Part shown: positions 62,424 through 64,000 of the stretch, one piece after another
How the letters are laid out: every line of letters begins with the position of its first letter
Position numbering within the stretch: position 1 is the first letter of the stretch
NCBI GenBank assembly: GCA_934045905.1
Contig: OW203762.1
Span: forward strand, 14,664,345-14,728,344
Origin: Leuctra nigra
Taxonomy: Eukaryota > Arthropoda > Insecta > Plecoptera > Leuctridae
Direction of reading: 5' to 3'
DNA: 64,000 nucleotides
The notes under the pieces: model-generated
Databases searched by the model: none
Told to the model about the DNA's origin: nothing
What the model saw: only the letters and a program-made list of their open reading frames with translations
Program-made: the position numbers and the translations under genes

Positions 62424-64000
62424 GTACACACCTCTTGACAAATACAAGAAAAGAGAAAAATCCAGAACCAGTGAAATTGAAATATCAAAGTATTATTCAT
62501 TTTCTCGAAACCTTGCGAAAAGTTTTTAAAATATGTAATATCAAAATTATCTTTGATAACTAAGTCATGTTGACGCATAAACTTTGACAATTGCTATGTG
62601 CCATAATGACGCCCCCCTTCATATCATATCGCTACCCATCATTACGTTTGAATGAATATAACATTATGCCAGTAAAGAGGAAGTGTAGAGCATTTACATT
62701 TTACCAAACATCATTTAATGCCCTTCTCTAATATGTCAAGTATTCTATAATTCTTCACAAATAGAGTGATACGTATTAACACATATCATACCTCTAGAGT
62801 ATTCCATTCGTAGTTTATTTTGTTTCCCGAGAAAATTGCTCCAGCTTTAGCACTTGAAATTAATGACACATCATTACAGTTGTGCAGTGGTTCACATATT
62901 CACCATCAGGTGTAGATTAATTCACCTCTCCGTGCTGGCTTTGTTCGGAACGCGTTGAGTAGCGAATACATACGGAGGAGGACGCTTCACAGGTTTTAAT
63001 TTACACCCGGTAGGAATTTTCAATACAATTTTAATCCTCGCCCCGGAAGATTTACAAGAATTGAGTTTAGAAGATGAGTTATAGAATCGGTCCGCTCTGA
63101 ATGAATTGCTGCATGAATACACACGATCGAGCTTTGTGCGAAATGTTTCATTGCTGTTCGAGGTATAAAAGTTCTAGCGTTTTCTTTCATAGATCATGAA
63201 TCTGAGGTAACTTAATGACGGGTTGTAAATGTCATCTCTTGCACTTTTTCTTCCTAGAAGGGGGTTAGAGTCTTACTGTGATACATGATATTAAAATATT
63301 GGGTAATTTTCATTTGATTGATTTAAACATATAGTCTGTCGTTAGTTTTTTTATTTGTTCTATTCTTCCCCTAATTTCTACGTATATTGTCGAAAAGTTG
63401 TTGCACTAGAGTGGCGATTTAGGCTGAATGTAAAATGCGATTTAAACAAAAATTCAGGTCCATTCGATTCCTTTACGAGTTATGAATGTGCGTGTACATG
63501 CCAAAATATCTCAATCAATAGTCCAAATGGGGATGACAAATCGAGAATTTTATATTAGTAGAAATGATCGAAATCTAACAAAAATGAAAGAAACTTCTTC
63601 TCAAAGAATACCTAAAATAATTGTGCTACTGTTTATACATCATATGATGGCTAAACCAGTTAGCGAACATTATATCTGAGTCATGCCCAGCTACTTTCAT
63701 CAAAATACCGTTAAGTAATGTATAAGGCATTTTCTTTACACCGTCACTATTGCTATTGCAATGTTCAAATGAACATGTTTTCATGTTCTACTCTGGATGA
63801 ACAGAACGAATGGCATTCATGTTTATGTCGGCACTTTGTTGAAAACCCGTTCACGGCGAGAGCTGTCTACTTACACCATCTTTAGAAGTAAAATACTTCA
63901 GCATATTATAATGCAACTTTTAAAGTTTTATTATTAAACAAAGTTTGGAATCAGTTATCTCTCATTCTTATACTTATTATTCATCACAATGGCTGAAATA
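62424..64000. other. gene-free AT-rich intron stretch to window end
   Basis: Short ORFs only; a modestly GC-richer patch at 62920-63080. Nothing recognisable. Confidence 0.45.

Larger units (their letters stand above)
57003..64000 (+). other. start of the intron after RRM exon 4 (runs off the window)
   Basis: It opens with a consensus gtaagt donor. No acceptor plus recognisable cpo C-terminal coding sequence is seen before the window ends, so the intron is at least 7 kb. It holds a minus-strand LINE 3' fragment (57665-58066), a foldback MITE (62259-62423), a TCACGTGA palindrome at 58859-58870 and otherwise AT-rich unannotatable sequence. Confidence 0.7.

Overview
The window looks like arthropod, most likely insect, nuclear DNA: AT-rich, intron-dominated, with metazoan splice signals, unmethylated-style CpG-rich islets, microsatellites and decayed transposons. 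There are no operons, ribosome binding sites or long ORFs. The only protein-coding gene I can support is a plus-strand RNA-recognition-motif (RRM) gene of the couch potato (cpo)/RBPMS family. Four consecutive exons lie at 54617-54694, 55667-55720, 56053-56115 and 56861-57002. Joined, they encode 112 residues holding a complete RRM plus the start of the C-terminal region. The species cannot be fixed from the window; a hemipteran-like insect is only a guess.

Layout: 1-54616 lies upstream of the first visible exon. That exon opens inside the protein after a splice acceptor and no convincing earlier coding exon is visible, so most or all of this stretch is probably one very long intron. The alternative is intron plus intergenic DNA if I missed a small first exon. 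It holds (a) a transposon-rich block at 2.2-7.3 kb: a poly-T-tailed repeat, a small basic ORF, a foldback element with two identical 203-bp arms and a nested tRNA-derived retroposon, and a 118-bp tandem repeat carrying CRE-ETS-YY1-like motifs; (b) several MITE families (three copies at 35.4, 37.2 and 46.8 kb; two at 11.1 and 62.3 kb; a hAT-like element with a perfect 8-bp target duplication at 23.3-23.8 kb); and (c) many 150-400-bp GC/CpG-richer islets that look like regulatory DNA. A back-to-back acceptor/donor at 39223/39224, with branch point and pyrimidine tract, looks like a recursive-splicing ratchet point for the long intron.

54617-57002 is the exon cluster, with three short phase-0 introns (972, 332 and 745 bp). 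57003-64000 is the start of another long intron, which holds a 3' LINE fragment on the minus strand and a MITE; the remaining C-terminal exons lie beyond the window.

No functional tRNA, rRNA, CRISPR array or recognisable microRNA was found. The three tRNA-like sequences have damaged cloverleaves and are best read as retroposed, tRNA-derived repeats.
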